Positions 42,192-42,240 of a stretch of DNA of 42,240 nucleotides are shown here, one piece after another. Below the pieces are notes generated by a model, which searched no databases, was not told the DNA's origin, and saw nothing but the letters and a program-made list of their open reading frames with translations. The DNA comes from Candidatus Acetatifactor stercoripullorum (GTDB lineage: Bacteria; Bacillota; Clostridia; Lachnospirales; Lachnospiraceae). The DNA lies in NCBI GenBank assembly GCA_019114005.1, contig DXGH01000029.1:1-42240 (forward strand). The letters are read 5' to 3'. The position numbers and the translations under genes are program-made. The stretch's first letter is position 1. Every line of letters starts with the position of its first letter.

Positions 42192-42220
42192 ACAAAAGAA
42201 TCCCGTATTTATGCGGGTTC
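42192..42220 (-). terminator. Inward-facing hairpin at the IS right end
   Basis: On the - strand GAACCCG pairs with CGGGATTC (one bulge), then TTTTGTT. It would block transcription entering from outside, keeping transposase levels low, as in many IS elements. Confidence 0.6.
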
Positions 42221-42240
42221 TGGCGTTTCGCAAACGCCTA

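Larger units (their letters stand above)
40499..42240 (-). mobile_element. IS element (1742 bp, IS4-superfamily/IS1182-like), inserted in an AraC gene
   Basis: The left end TAGGTAATTGCGAAACTCGC (40499-40518) and the right end, whose inverse reads TAGGCGTTTGCGAAACGCC (42222-42240), form imperfect terminal inverted repeats. It encodes one DDE transposase. The right end is the last base of the window. It has its own extended -10 promoter and an inward hairpin near the right end. The first ~40 bp of its left end also resemble the sub-terminal sequence of the MITE copies. The family name is inferred from the transposase only. Confidence 0.88.

Noticed and set aside
40499..42240. Integrated phage or larger transposon at the right edge
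   Set aside because: Both ends of a simple one-gene IS are present within 1742 bp, and no other mobile genes are visible.

Overview
The window looks like chromosomal DNA of a gut Lachnospiraceae-type Firmicute. Evidence for this is the strong AGGAGG-type ribosome binding sites, a T-box leader, YesM/YesN-type two-component regulation, CUT1 sugar ABC transporters encoded without an ATPase, and the gene families present (DUF1846, YitT/DUF2179, DUF939-type exporter, GntR/FCD). No rRNA, tRNA or CRISPR array was seen. The first ~1.75 kb and the last ~1.74 kb look like mobile or accessory DNA; the rest is a mix of housekeeping genes and two carbohydrate loci.

Layout. Positions 1-1745 hold gene debris, a palindrome-rich segment and a two-gene toxin-antitoxin-like module (DUF3990 protein plus XRE protein) whose consensus promoter is overlaid by a perfect 26-bp palindrome. 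1746-2186 is non-coding. 2187-4091 encodes a 71-aa protein, an aromatic-acid-exporter-like membrane protein and a DUF4190-like membrane protein. 4123-6078 is a T-box-controlled prolyl-tRNA synthetase gene, bracketed by two inverted copies of a ~141-bp MITE. 6258-13062 holds an esterase, a DEDDh exonuclease, a PBP5-type carboxypeptidase, trmB, a thioredoxin, a YitT protein, a lipoprotein and a small membrane protein. A third MITE copy lies at 13153-13294.

13368-24641 is a pectin/rhamnogalacturonan-type utilisation locus. A GH78 rhamnosidase is transcribed leftward. An eight-gene rightward operon encodes two permeases, a GH28 enzyme, a solute-binding lipoprotein, a fucose/arabinose-isomerase-like protein, a GntR/FCD regulator and a GH105 unsaturated glucuronyl/rhamnogalacturonyl hydrolase (seven genes are clearly resolved). 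None of the glycosidases has a visible signal peptide, so oligosaccharides are probably imported whole and cut in the cytoplasm. The operon has a near-consensus promoter followed by two copies of TGTCGACA that are good operator candidates.

24701-32479 is housekeeping: pyrG and a DUF1846 gene leftward, then ftsH and uvrC rightward. 32595-39383 is a second sugar ABC transporter locus with its own YesM-like kinase, short YesN-like response regulator and a TIM-barrel amidohydrolase. The convergent AraC-type regulator after it is cut by an insertion sequence (40499-42240) that runs exactly to the window end. The ends of this IS match the ends of all the MITE copies best preserved here, so it or a relative is the probable source of their transposase.
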